DNA from: Pegoplata infirma
Lineage: Eukaryota > Arthropoda > Insecta > Diptera > Anthomyiidae
Length of the DNA stretch: 64,000 nt
Direction: 5' to 3'
Assembly (NCBI GenBank): GCA_963921195.1
Contig: CAWUER010000514.1
Span: 744,001-808,000, forward strand
Every line of letters starts with the position of its first letter. Position 1 is the first letter of the stretch. A program made the translations under genes and the position numbers. Below, one piece after another: positions 1 through 11,007 of the stretch. Below the pieces are notes generated by a model, which was not told the DNA's origin, ran no database searches, and worked only from the letters and a program-made list of their open reading frames with translations.

Positions 1-1601
1 CTGAAATCGCCTTTTCGTTGGATAAAAATCTTTTTACGTATTTTCCATAGAATTACCTTCAGATTTCGGAAACTCTTTTAGAATATGTCAAACCAATATA
101 TAAAATCGTTTAAGTTAGAAAATGTACTAAATCAGTTTGGAGTGAAAATATACTAAACAAAAGTACTTAAATTACCATCACTTGTTTAAGTTGACAAAAT
201 CTATGTACAAACGAATGTAGCATGATAGTTAGGAATGGTAACTATATTTATAATTGTTTTTGTAGGTGCATTGATTTTTGTATATAAAAAAACGGTAAGT
301 TGTTTAAAATAGAAACAAGGTAAGTAACTGAAATAGATCAATTTAAGAGATCTTAGAAATTGGAAGGAAAAAGAGATGGTAATTATGAAATTTAAGAGTG
401 GGTTGAAGTAATTAAGAGCAATTAACAGTGGATTGTTAAAAGCTTTGAAATTATTGCAATAAATAAATGGAAGGAATAAAATGTTCGTATGTAAAATAAG
501 GAATGTGCGTAAGTATGTTAAATTAGATCTGTAATAAAAATTTACATACATTTAACATGATACATGATCTGGAAAGAAAACATTTATCTCATCGAAATGA
601 TAGATTTAAATGTTTGAACGTAAGTATACCAGCGTATGACGAATTTAATCACGCTACACTTTAGTGAAACAGTTTTTTTTAACTTCCTAATTGTTTAAAT
701 GTACGCTTTAACTCTCGAAAAAAAAATTAACATACCACTTTTATGAAATCTTATTCCAAATCTAGCGATGACTCCCATAATTTCATGATGAAAATGTTGT
801 ATTCTTAGTATGAAACAAAATTGTTTGATAGAATTTTGTATGCTAATATGTCTGCTTTCCACTTATTTGTTGCAATATTTGTTTATATATTTCTATTTTA
901 ACTTTCGGATTTTTATTTTCACTTTTTCTTTCAGAATTGAAATAGAATTATTTTATAAATTTAATGGGTTAGAATTTTATTTGAATTTAGTTTTTTTTTT
1001 TAATGTTTTATAATTTTCTTTAGAATTTTACACTATTAATTTACGTTGGTTCAACGCGGTGTAACAAATTAACAAAAAAAAGGAATGACCATGAAAAACG
1101 AAAGAACCAAACTAATCGCACTATCAAACACAATATATGGAATTATTAGCAAAAAACAAACCTGATTTGTATGTTGTTGTTATGATGTGCAATTATATGA
1201 AAATGTACGTAGACTGGTGAGTACTCCAACTGGAAATCTCAAAGTGTATCCAATTACACTAACAATCCGGTTCGATGGGACCAATGTTTTTGTTGGAATG
1301 AGGAGCTTTAGGATAGCTGGAGAAAAATCGGATGATGCTCTGAGCCCGAGTAATATTTGTGGCTTTTATTACTCATGTAATAAAATACCCAATAAAACGA
1401 AATAAGAAGGAGAAATAAAACAATGGAAATTAGAATTTTGGATATTTTATTGTACAAAGTTGTGGAGTAGATCTTACCAGTATGACAATAGGAAAAAAGA
1501 CAAGAGCGACTTAATAATAAGTTGGACGGAAATAGTATCAACGACATATTTTCGGACTTTTGACATTTAGACTTCGAATTTTCGGTATAAAAAGTGATGA
1601 C
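1..1601. other. AT-rich non-coding DNA
   Basis: I see no gene here. The short open frames (for example about 1187-1405 on the plus strand and 201-551 on the minus strand) have AT-driven composition and no recognisable domain. The stretch ends at the target duplication of the hAT element that follows. Confidence 0.6.
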
Positions 1602-1609
1602 AACTTAAT

Positions 1610-2403
1610 TAGACTTGCCAACCGTCCAGTTTTCGTCGGGACAGACCAGTTTTAGAGTGGAGTGTCCCGTGTCCCGACGATACCCTGAACGGGACGCCAT
1701 TTGTCCCGTTTTGAGAAAAAAAAACTAATTTTTTCATTGTTACAAAAAATAAATCGTAAACTTAGTACTTATTTTTATTAGCAACACTGGCATTTTTTTA
1801 AATATATTTTTTATTTCATTTGTCAACTTTCAAATGAATTAAAATTTTAACAGAGCGTGATTTTTTGTAGAGGTATTTTTTTTATTATTTTAGTAAATAT
1901 TCTTTCCAATAAATTTGCACAAATGTTAAACTTTTAAATTTTTCACAGGAAAATGAACAGAAAAAGAGCTGCAGATATAAATGAATCGTCAGCAACACAG
2001 GAAAAAGATGAAAATAGAACGAAAAGGTATTGCAAATTTCAACCAGATCACGGTGTGGTTGAACAACAGTTTAATTAAAAGTTCGCTGCATATGAAATTT
2101 TATTGCAGATTATGTTAGTTGGCACCCGTACAAACATTTTAAGCCCAATTTGAAAAAAATCGTTAGTGGGGTTTTTGAGATAATAAGATTTTCATCTTAT
2201 TGGATGCTACAGAAAAACGGTCTAACTTGTGTTAAAGTGTAACATATGTTTAAGTGTAACATATGATAAATAAAGGTTGATGTCCTGAATTTAAGTCCTT
2301 TTGAGACGTTATGGAATTTTTGAGACGTCGATTTTTTTTTTTTAATTTTTTTATGTTTCTTAGTGGTGTCCCGTTTTGAAAATTTCAAAAGGTGGCAAGT
2401 CTA
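1610..2403 (+). mobile_element. Non-autonomous hAT-like transposon, 794 bp
   Basis: The ends form inverted repeats TAGACTTGCCA / TGGCAAGTCTA. They are flanked by an exact 8-bp direct repeat AACTTAAT (1602-1609 and 2404-2411), which is the target duplication size of hAT transposons. Subterminal copies of a GTCCCG/CGGGAC motif occur at both ends (about 1636-1710 and 2365-2375). From 1953 a short open stretch begins MNRKRAADINESS; it may be the remnant of a transposase N-terminus, but it is too short to prove. No transposase core is present, so the copy would need help from elsewhere. Confidence 0.85.
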
Positions 2404-3001
2404 AACTTAATATGTTTACAACAGTAGGTTAACAAAAGTCGACGGTTTTAAAGTGTTGTCAATTAGTGACTATTTTTAATGCCAACACGATTTTGGCATT
2501 AACAACAGCAATGAAATATTTCATATGCTGAATGAAATTTCATACATATTGTGCAAAATTTTCATTAATTTTGATTCATTAGATTTCGTAGTTTCATTAA
2601 AAAAATCCATTAAGTTTTGTTTATAAAATTTGCTGTTTTTTGACACCTGTCGTGTCGCGTCTGTATAGTTGTTAGTTTATGCGTGCAAAAAGATTCTGAT
2701 CAGAGCGGCATGAAATGAATTGTGATTTTTTTAGATTTTTTATAAGAAATTTAAAATTAAATGTTATTGATTAATTACACTGTGCAACAAATTTTGGGTC
2801 ATCGCCTTGGACAAATGGACAAAATCACCAAAGGGTTTTGCAAAGTCAGTTCGGATTTCTTTTTTATACTTCTCTGAAGTTTTCATTTTTTTATCAAAGG
2901 CATTTAGAAAATGTCAAAAATACTATAATAAAAACACATCTGAGCTTTAAAATATGTCTGCAGTGAAATTGTATGGCGGTTCATTTCTTAGATCATTTTA
3001 A

Positions 3002-3086
3002 CCCTCTAACTGCCATTTTAAGGGGTCATTTTAGTCCTTTTTCAGAAACTAAACACAGAAGTCTAATAAAACGTCCATTTAGAGGG
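3002..3086. mobile_element. 85-bp TTAA-flanked CCCT unit (piggyBac-like MITE?)
   Basis: The unit begins CCCTCTAACTGCCATTTT and ends in the near-complement TTTAGAGGG. TTAA lies immediately on both sides (2998-3001 and 3087-3090). TTAA targets plus CCCT-type ends are the hallmark of piggyBac transposons. A related unit at 3334-3415 has TTAA on its left and a decayed GTAA on its right. The alternative is that these are only periodic sub-blocks of R1. Confidence 0.5.
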
Positions 3087-3333
3087 TTAACATGTTCAAC
3101 AAATATTTTCCTCATAAAATTTCACTAGAGGTTGTCAAATGTTCAAAGTTTGTGCGACATGCGCAAAATGCTTAAAAAGGGTCAAGAATAAACAATCAAT
3201 GTTTGTTATTTTTTTTACCAAAGCAGTGTTAAAAATAATGACAAAAACAGTGCAAATATACTTCTGGCCTTAAAATTATGTTCTGATGTGTTTTTTAAAA
3301 TTTTATGACGAGTATTTTCTTTGAAAAAATTAA

Positions 3334-3415
3334 CCCTCTAGCTCCCGTTTTGAGGGGTAATTTTTGTCCTTTTTTTAAAGTAATTCAAAAAAGTATAAAA
3401 AAGACAGTTAGAGGG
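3334..3415. mobile_element. 82-bp TTAA/CCCT unit, second copy in R1
   Basis: It begins CCCTCTAGCTCCCG after TTAA (3330-3333) and ends GTTAGAGGG before GTAA. Ends and length match the unit at 3002-3086, but the interior differs. Confidence 0.4.
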
Positions 3416-4027
3416 GTAACATGTTCTACAAATATTTTCTGCATCAAATTTTACTGGGGTCGTTAAAGCCAAAAAAATATATTTGGACTATGTAAAATGC
3501 TAAAAAGAAGTAAACTTGTTGTAAAACTTGCACACACATTTTTTTATGTTTTACACAAGTTTTAACACTTTAAAATTATACTTTTTTACATTTTCTACAT
3601 CTAGGTGATTAATGTCTTTAATTTAAATTTAATGAAATTGAATAATAAAATAATAATTTTTTCACATGTAACAAATAAAAAGATTTTGTTTTATATGGTT
3701 CGAGGTCTTTTCGATAATGATGTTAGCTGACAAATTAGGTTATCATCACCCTCATTTTTTGATTCTGAATCAAACAGTGTGGTAGTTGGTAGTACAAAAA
3801 CAGCTCCTTTTTATAAAACCAATTCGACTTTAGTTGGTAAGTTGACAAAATAGAATAAATAATTTTCATGAACGATAAGATATCAAAACAAAATCCAGGA
3901 GTACTTATTTATAAAAACATCAAAGTAAATCATTTAGAAAGTACTCAAGTTAATACCCTACAAACAGCACTAATATCTCTATTTTAATAAAAACAAATGA
4001 GAGTTTTAAATTCGGCTGTGCCTAATC

Positions 4028-4670
4028 TTGTATACTCTCCAATGTTAAAAAATTGCAGGGTTTTTATTTTTTGTGGGGGGGGGGGGCTTGTCGGGGGTGC
4101 TTGGGGACACTTTCTTTTTGGTCAAAAATGTTTACAAATTTAATTAATATGCTTTTTGTACAAAATATATACAATTTCAACATTATATAAATTATTTGGT
4201 AATATCCACGCCCACAAAAGGGGGCGGACCAAAAAAAAGTCATTTTCAAATCCCCTAGGTCCAAGTCCGAGACTTTGAACTTTTTCAAGCATGATAATGT
4301 TTCATTTGTTTAACAAAAATAAAAAAAAACCTATAAAAAATACCTTTTTTCATGGGTTGGTTTACTTCGTCAAGGGGGAACTTTTTCCCCCCTGGTCCGA
4401 TTTTGCCCATCCCCAAACTTAACCAGCCTATTAACATAAGACATATATGTGCCAAATTTCAGGAGGGTAGCACTTTTATTTTGGACTGTATCGTGTCTTA
4501 CACGGACGGACGGACAGACGGACGGACATCGCTAGAATGTCTTAGAATCGATCACTGATCAATAATATATATTATATACTTTATGGGGTCCTAGACCGAT
4601 ATTTCGATGCGTTACACACGGAATGACAAAGTGAGTATACCCCCATACTGTAGTTGGAGGGTATAAAAAT
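4028..4670 (+). mobile_element. mini-me/Helentron-like non-autonomous element
   Basis: The ends are near-inverted: TGTATACTCTCC at the left and GGAGGGTATA at the right. Inside lie 'cacgcccac...gggggcgg' text and a GGAC-type microsatellite (4502-4527, runs of CGGACGGA). This combination is typical of mini-me and DINE-1/Helentron-type elements of flies. The short plus ORF across 4352-4558 is produced by the microsatellite and is not a gene. A second member, on the other strand, starts near 63600. Family assignment rests on recall of the motif layout. Confidence 0.5.
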
Positions 4671-5361
4671 AATAAATGTTGCTGTTGTAACGATTTTACT
4701 TATTCCCATTTAATTTTACATGCAAATTACTGAACACTGAAAACCCTATATGGTGTTGCATATTTATCCCATGATACAAAAAAGTGTTAATCTTGTAGTT
4801 TCATATATGTATGTACTCTTGTGTTCTCTTAATGCATACACTCGAATAAATTTGTGTAGGTAAAATCAATGCGAAAGTTATTTGATCACTAATTAAACAT
4901 TCAATATATATATCATCTTACATCTTTATTCTGAATTAGTTTAATAATCAGTAAAGTTACAAGCATTTGAAAAATTTTATTTGCTTTACAAAAATCAATT
5001 GATACGAAAAGCAAATTTTTGAAAATCTTTTCATCATGTTTTTTTTTTTTTTTTCTTATATAAAAAAAAATAAAGAAATGGATTACTGCAAAACCTACAT
5101 GATTATTAACAGTATTTGATTGGAGAACAAATTTTCATTAAATAAATGTTACTTTAATCGTAATGCAATTTTTTTTTTGGGCGTACAATTCTTAAATGGC
5201 TCATCTCATTTGAGTTGTGTTTTTTTTATTAATTGTTGGAATTTGGCTTACAATTAATATGCATTAAATACGCGTGAAAGAGATCACCTATTAAAGAACT
5301 ACCGCTTTTTATATATACCTTTTTTTTATATCTATACTGGAATATGGTGTGATTTAATATA

Positions 5362-7813
5362 TGGGTGAAATCAAAAAATGTCAGTGTTTTTGAGCCAAAA
5401 TTGTACAAACAAAAAATTTTAATTTTCGGTAAATTTTTTTATTAAAATCGATATGATACATCACTACTAATATAACACTGCGTGACAAAACTAACCACTA
5501 TTTTAGAAAACAAGAGGTACGACCATCATTTCAATATATTTCGGACATGCTGAATCGAATGGCGTACTCCGTTTTTCGATGTATGGTACAGTTTTCTTGT
5601 AAAATGTCATTAAAGATTGGCTGATTTTCAGCTGCTTTTTTAACAAAAAAAATTCCAAAGCTAATGATTTTAAAATTTTATGGCATGGAAAACAAAGATA
5701 TAACTTGTAGCAATATTTCTAATATAAATTTGGTTTTCATCTTTTCATCTTAACCCCTTTAATTCGCGGATTTCTTCATTTTTTTAAGTTTTCGCGAAAT
5801 TAACCGCTTAATTGGTCTCTGATAAAAAACTTGCATTTTGTGGATCATAAAGGCGTCCATGACACTACGAATAGTGGTCAAAAATCATCTATGTTATATG
5901 GACCATCATGAAGAAAATCGCGAAAAACCGTTTTTTTGTATATGGCAGCATCACTTTAGGAGATGATTTGAGGCTTCATCTTTTAGTATATAATGTGGGA
6001 ACCTTAAACAATGAACTGACCCAAAATTTGTCCAAAAAAGTTTTCATTTGCAAAAGTTATCTTAACAAAAACTATAATTTTGTATCGCAAACACTGAAAT
6101 AACAGTTTTTGTTAAGATAACTTTTGCAAATGAAAACTTTTTTGGACAAATTTTGGGTCAGTTCATTGTTTAAGGTTCCCACATTATATACTAAAAGATG
6201 AAGCCTCAAATCATCTCCTAAAGTGATGCTGCCATATACAAAAAAACGGTTTTTCGCGATTTTCTTCATGATGGTCCATATAACATAGATGTTTTTTGTC
6301 CACTATTTGTAGTGTCATGGACGCCTTTATGATCCACAAAATGCAAGTTTTTTATCAGAGACCAATTAAGCGGTTAATTTCGCGAAAACTTAAAAAAATG
6401 AAGAAATCCGCGAATTAAAGGGGTTAAGATGAAAAGATGAAAACCAAATTTATATTAGAAATATTGCTACAAGTTATATCTTTGTTTTCCATGCCATAAA
6501 ATTTTAAAATCATTAGCTTTGGAATTTTTTTTGTTAAAAAAGCAGCTGAAAATCAGCCAATCTTTAATGACATTTTACAAGAAAACTGTACCATACATCG
6601 AAAAACGGAGTACGCCATTCGATTCAGCATGTCCGAAATATATAGAATTGATGGTCGTAACTCTTGTTTATTTTTTAGTGTTCCGCAGTGTAATTATAAA
6701 AGATCTCTTCTACAAACTGTTTCAAACAAATTTTATCGACATTTTTATGATTTTTTTGGTGACGGAGTTTACATTCACCTTAGAAAAATACATTAAATTT
6801 TTTGAACACTTATTTATGTAACTGCTAACAATTTTTGTAATTAGGATTTTTTTCTGGTTTTTGTTATTAAAGATTTTACAATTATTTTTCATTTTAATAG
6901 GATTTTTCTAAGGAAATGTAAAATAAATTTATTATTCTTTCTGTTAAAATAAGTTTTTTTACTTTTTTGAATGACTAGTGTTAATATTTGCGTCGGTTTT
7001 AACAACTTCATAAGGTTTTTTAATGCAATCTGCAAAAAAAAAAAGAAAGTTGACGGAGTTTACAGAGACGGAGTTTACATTTCATAACTTTTTGCCCTTT
7101 TTTTCGAAAACTATTCGTCGGAAATTGGTTTCCGAAAAAAAACTATTGGATGTCAACTAGATACGTCACAATATGACGATATTTCAGATGCACGCTAAGT
7201 AGTTTTGTTGTAAACGTGGAGACGGAGTTTACAGCATTTTTCGATTTTTCATTTAGGATTTAGCTTTTCATACAGGGAAATTAATATGCAGGGAGCAAAC
7301 TTGAAACCAATGATGCAAAATGATACTTTATTGCCTCGCGTTTATTAAATGGGGCAATAACCTATTATTTTTCTAAACACAATACGTCAAAAACAACAAA
7401 ATTGTCAGGTTCCATAATGTCGAAAAAAAAGTGTCGAAAAATCGTTACACAATTGAAGCCGTGTTTGTATGGGTAAAAGAGATAGTTATGACTATACAAA
7501 AATATTTTTTAAGAACGTCAACATGCCCTCTTTAAAAATGTAGTCAATTATTAAGAGTTTGGGTTATTGGTTTTTAAGATATAACCGGTTAAAGTTTAAA
7601 AATTGAAAATGTTACTGGCGACGGAGTTTACATTTGACCTACAAAAATGAAAATAACTTGTTTAAAATAGCTTACTAGTATCCGGATTGTTGTTAGTTAT
7701 GTAGAACGCCAATCTATGCGACGTTGTACATTAAAAAATATGCGAATACTTTAACCCATGTATGAGATATTACACGATTACATGGTTTGGTTGACATTTT
7801 TTGATTTCACCCA
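5362..7813. mobile_element. TA-target TIR element, copy 1 (interrupted)
   Basis: The termini are inverted repeats TGGGTGAAATCAAAAAA... / ...TTTTTTGATTTCACCCA. The 3' LTR shows the empty site (around 16840), and comparison gives a TA target duplication (5360-5361 and 7814-7815). A foldback element (5476-6690) sits inside; without it this copy is about 1.23 kb, matching the 1.26 kb copy at 24106-25368. There is no credible transposase. The 13-mer GACGGAGTTTACA occurs five times (6761, 7052, 7067, 7221, 7620). A TA target suggests the IS630-Tc1-mariner group, but the ends do not identify a known family. Confidence 0.85.
5476..6690. mobile_element. Foldback element with ~600 bp near-perfect arms
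   Basis: The arms run roughly 5476-6078 and 6105-6690, mirror images around a spacer of about 30 nt (centre near 6090). The ends read CACTGCG / CGCAGTG. The second copy of the host element (24106-25368) supplies the empty site, giving a TAA target duplication (5473-5475, 6691-6693); TA with one extra base is an equal reading. The two 64-65 aa ORFs inside (5908-6102 plus, 6072-6269 minus) begin with the same 54 residues, so they are the arms read from each side and not evidence of a gene. Read-through RNA would form a long hairpin. Confidence 0.88.
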
Positions 7814-7937
7814 TATACATAATGATTGCATCATTATTTTTTCCTTCATATTCTATTGTCTTTAAACTCCACATACCATATACAAAGTAAAAGTGACCCA
7901 GTACAGTCGAAAGTGTTTCTAAATTATTTAATCGTAA

Positions 7938-8224
7938 AGCTAAGTACTCTGTTCGGTTTCACGGGAAAAAATCTGTCAAACTCCATATAAAAAAAAAAAA
8001 AATTGGCAACGCGAGGAATTAAGGGGAAATTGTTAAAAAAGTTTTCACTCATTTTTATTATACAAGACAATTTAAATTGCCGTGAAAAAGTGACATTTCA
8101 GTTTTGTTATGATCGTTTCTTTCTTATCATTGTCAAAAGTTCTTGATTTTTAAATGTTTTATTGCAATTTGAGGCGTTTAAAGTTTAAGTGAAATTTTCA
8201 CCGTAAGAAACAGAGTACTTAGCT
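7938..8224. mobile_element. 287-bp MITE in 5' LTR, TAA target
   Basis: Inverted ends AGCTAAGTACTCTGTT / AACAGAGTACTTAGCT are flanked by TAA (7935-7937 and 8225-8227). The 3' LTR lacks it: near 16960 the sequence passes directly through ATCGTAATATAAA. A 3-bp TAA target fits PIF/Harbinger-type transposition. It is non-coding. Confidence 0.85.
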
Positions 8225-10225
8225 TAATATAAAAAAATCAAGTGGAAAATTACAAAGTGTAACGTTTGGTTAATAGATTGACTGTCAGTTAATTTCTTTA
8301 AATAAAATTAGGACAACTCCTGAATATATATTCTATATTAAATCACCTTTGACCAGAGGTAAGAATTTAATGACAAATTTTAGATATGTCAAGGTTTAAA
8401 TATAATATCACCTTAGGGGAACGTAGGTTCCATCTGGCAAACTTCTCCATATACCAACGTTGCTACAAATTCTAACGTGGAAGTCACGCAACCAGTCATA
8501 AATCAACGTCTCAGTAGAGCACCCGAAGAGGCAACCAGCCAGCCTGGGAGTTGAAAATAAGCTCAATTCCGTGTTATTAATAATTTTCATCACGTGATTC
8601 AACAAAATTTTTATAAACGAAATTAGCACCAAGAAATTATAAATTCTTCACGTGGTCCAAAATCCCAGCTTTACTCATATACCTGATAAACAAACGTTAT
8701 TCAGAAGCCCAATTTCGTATTGTATCCCGACGTTTTCTTTTTTTTGAACCAACATAGTGTAAAGCACCACGTGATACAATTTGACCTTCAACTTTCGATT
8801 TCAGAAACCATAAGTATTGAATTTTTAAAGAAAAGTTATCACAGTCAGAATAATTATATTATCTTGATATTCCATTTCAAGTTTAAATATAAGAAATTTA
8901 AAATAACAAATTAACAATTTAACAATTTAGATTTTTGATATAAAGTTTACGAATAAATAACAATCAACTAATCATAGTTTTAGAATTTATACCTAATTAT
9001 GTACTAATTAATATCTAATATTTCCACCTTCTTTTTTTTAATTTTTAACAAACTGAATTAAACTATCATATGATATAAAAAAAAAAAAAAATTAAAATTC
9101 ATGAATTAAAATCCTATTTCAAAACAATAATCAGTAAATACACATTTTAATAAAATATGATAGTTTGAAAATCGTTAAAATTAAATCTTTCAAAATTAAA
9201 ATAAAATCTAACACAATTAATATCTACTAAAATTTTGAATTCTATTTATTACATAACCTAAATATTATCATCAATATTTCTCTTACTGTATTTTATATTA
9301 ACTTATTTAAAAGTATCTCCAACACGAGAGTATAAGTTTAATAATTAATGAAGACTTAAATATTTTTACTAGCCATATACTACACCGATTCATGAATGGG
9401 CCCATCTATGGAACAAATGTGTACTCGAAACGCTGGACTTTTGTAAGTAATGATCATTAATTGAACTTTCATACTCTCTATGTTATTTTTATTTCTTAAA
9501 GTCAGTCCGATTCTATTCCGTTTCTCTCTTTAAAATAAAGCAATATTTGATAATTGCCTTATTTTGAATTCTACACATTTAGTATATCATTGACACTCAA
9601 TGGGTGATGTTGTTTTGTTAAAAAACGTAGTTTATGACATACTCATTATTATTCTCTCACTTATTGTTAGTGTTTATTAGCTTTAGTCAAAATATGAATT
9701 GCTACTTTAATAAAACTTTCTTGAATTTATATTATTAAACAAATATGCAACAGTAAATCTTTTTATTTTTGGGAATGACATCCAAATTGAAATGTAAGTT
9801 GCGTTAATAACAGTCGTGGCTACAATTAAGGGACAATCAGTGTAAGAAGGGTAATTTGATTGTCATAGGCGTCTGATTAGAGATCAGTTGGGAGGGAAAA
9901 GTTTACCCCAAATGGCTTAACAACTTGCCATCCTTATTTTTGGTATTTAAATTTATTTTTACTCAGAACTAGTTTACTTATCTAATCTGGTATTTAATCG
10001 GCATAGCGATTAGATTTTATATGCTTATGCGCTAGAAGTTTGGGTTGAGAACCTCCTTACCAAAATGTTTATAGCAAAGCCACGTTACCGACTTGCTAAT
10101 GCTGGGAAAATTAACATCTTTTATGCCTCTTAGCCTTCATTTTATATCTAAAAACTAATGCTTATTAATGATGAAAATAGTCAACAAATTTTTATTATTT
10201 AAAATCTAGCGGCCCATAACATATA

Positions 10226-10243
10226 TGGCTCCCAACGAAAAGG
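10226..10243 (+). other. Primer-binding site (tRNA-Lys-like)
   Basis: Four bases after the 5' LTR the sequence reads TGGCTCCCAACG, close to the complement of the 3' end of insect tRNA-Lys (TGGCGCCCAACG) with one mismatch in the first 12. Lysine tRNA priming is described for gypsy, Osvaldo and Ulysses. The match fades after position 10237. Confidence 0.65.
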
Positions 10244-11007
10244 CTCTTTAGAGCTTAATAAAAATTTTTTTTGAAATTTTGGTTTATTTAAACATAAATA
10301 TACCAACAACATCGTTTTTTCAAATTGAGTAAAAATTAATTTTAATCACAATAATAAGTAATTTCCGGTGGTTAAATTATCATCAAGTTTAGCACTTGTA
10401 AAATTCCATCTAATACAAAAATTTCTCAGGAGAGTCCTAGTTATTCGGATATTTTAATCTGAATCTAGTTGCATCATTGACGATTTTTGTATTTCAGTTA
10501 ATAACCACTTTTTAAGAGTCCAATTTTTTGAAAAAAGTGATTTTCAAAAATTGCTGCATTAGATCTAACCTTTGATATTATGTTGAAAACTGATATACAA
10601 GTCCGTTGTAGATTTTTATAAATCTGTAATGCTGCGGTATTTAAGATTTCAACATTTAACATTAACAAAATAAAATTAGCTGAAAAAGTAGATCCGTTAT
10701 TCAGTTAAAAAAAAAAAAAAAAAACAGAATACGCTGCACTTTTTCAAGTAGACATGACTGTATTTTTGTAAATATATTTTGATAAGGTTTGTCATTCCCA
10801 GAACTTTTCATGAATTTTATTTAAATTAATTTTTATTAAATACATTTAATTTTTTTTATATCATACTAAATTTACGTACTTTTATCAATAAAAAAAAATC
10901 TATCTGAAAAAAAATACTTTTCTGTTAAACTTATTAGAGATATTTGGGTTAATACTCAGTATTATCTGATATCATATATCTCGAATTACGGATTTCATTT
11001 GTTGATT
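10244..11007 (+). other. Untranslated leader of the retrotransposon
   Basis: AT-rich and non-coding between primer site and gag. It includes an A-run near 10707 and has no sign of an extra gene. Packaging signals are expected here but cannot be recognised by eye. Confidence 0.5.

Larger units (their letters stand above)
2760..3600 (+). repeat. Dispersed repeat R1 (copy 1)
   Basis: This block recurs inverted at about 22600-24070, and its building blocks recur at 44690-45800. Shared landmarks are the segment reading CACCAAAGGGTTTTGCAAAG near 2827, the phrase 'TGCGCAAAATGCTTAAAAAG' near 3160, and repeated TTAACCCTCTA / TAGAGGGTTAA boundaries. It has no coding capacity. It may be the interior of a DNA transposon, because the 44-46 kb copy lies inside a clear TIR element. 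Confidence 0.7.
4686..10221 (+). repeat. 5' LTR (interrupted)
   Basis: It starts TGTAACGATTTTACTTATTC and ends GGCCCATAACA, matching the 3' LTR end to end. It is interrupted by a TIR element (5362-7813) and a MITE (7938-8224), leaving about 2.8 kb of true LTR. Small differences from the 3' LTR include a 26-nt gap near 8690 and a 10-nt difference near 9470. On the minus strand, 8408-8632 has a 74-codon ORF that is also open in the 3' LTR. Confidence 0.92.

Noticed and set aside
4502..4527. GGAC repeat read as a coding repeat (TDGRTDGRT)
   Set aside because: It is the usual microsatellite of mini-me/DINE-type elements.
5908..6269. Two ORFs on opposite strands with the same protein start
   Set aside because: They are the two arms of the foldback read from each side; no domain and no coding bias.
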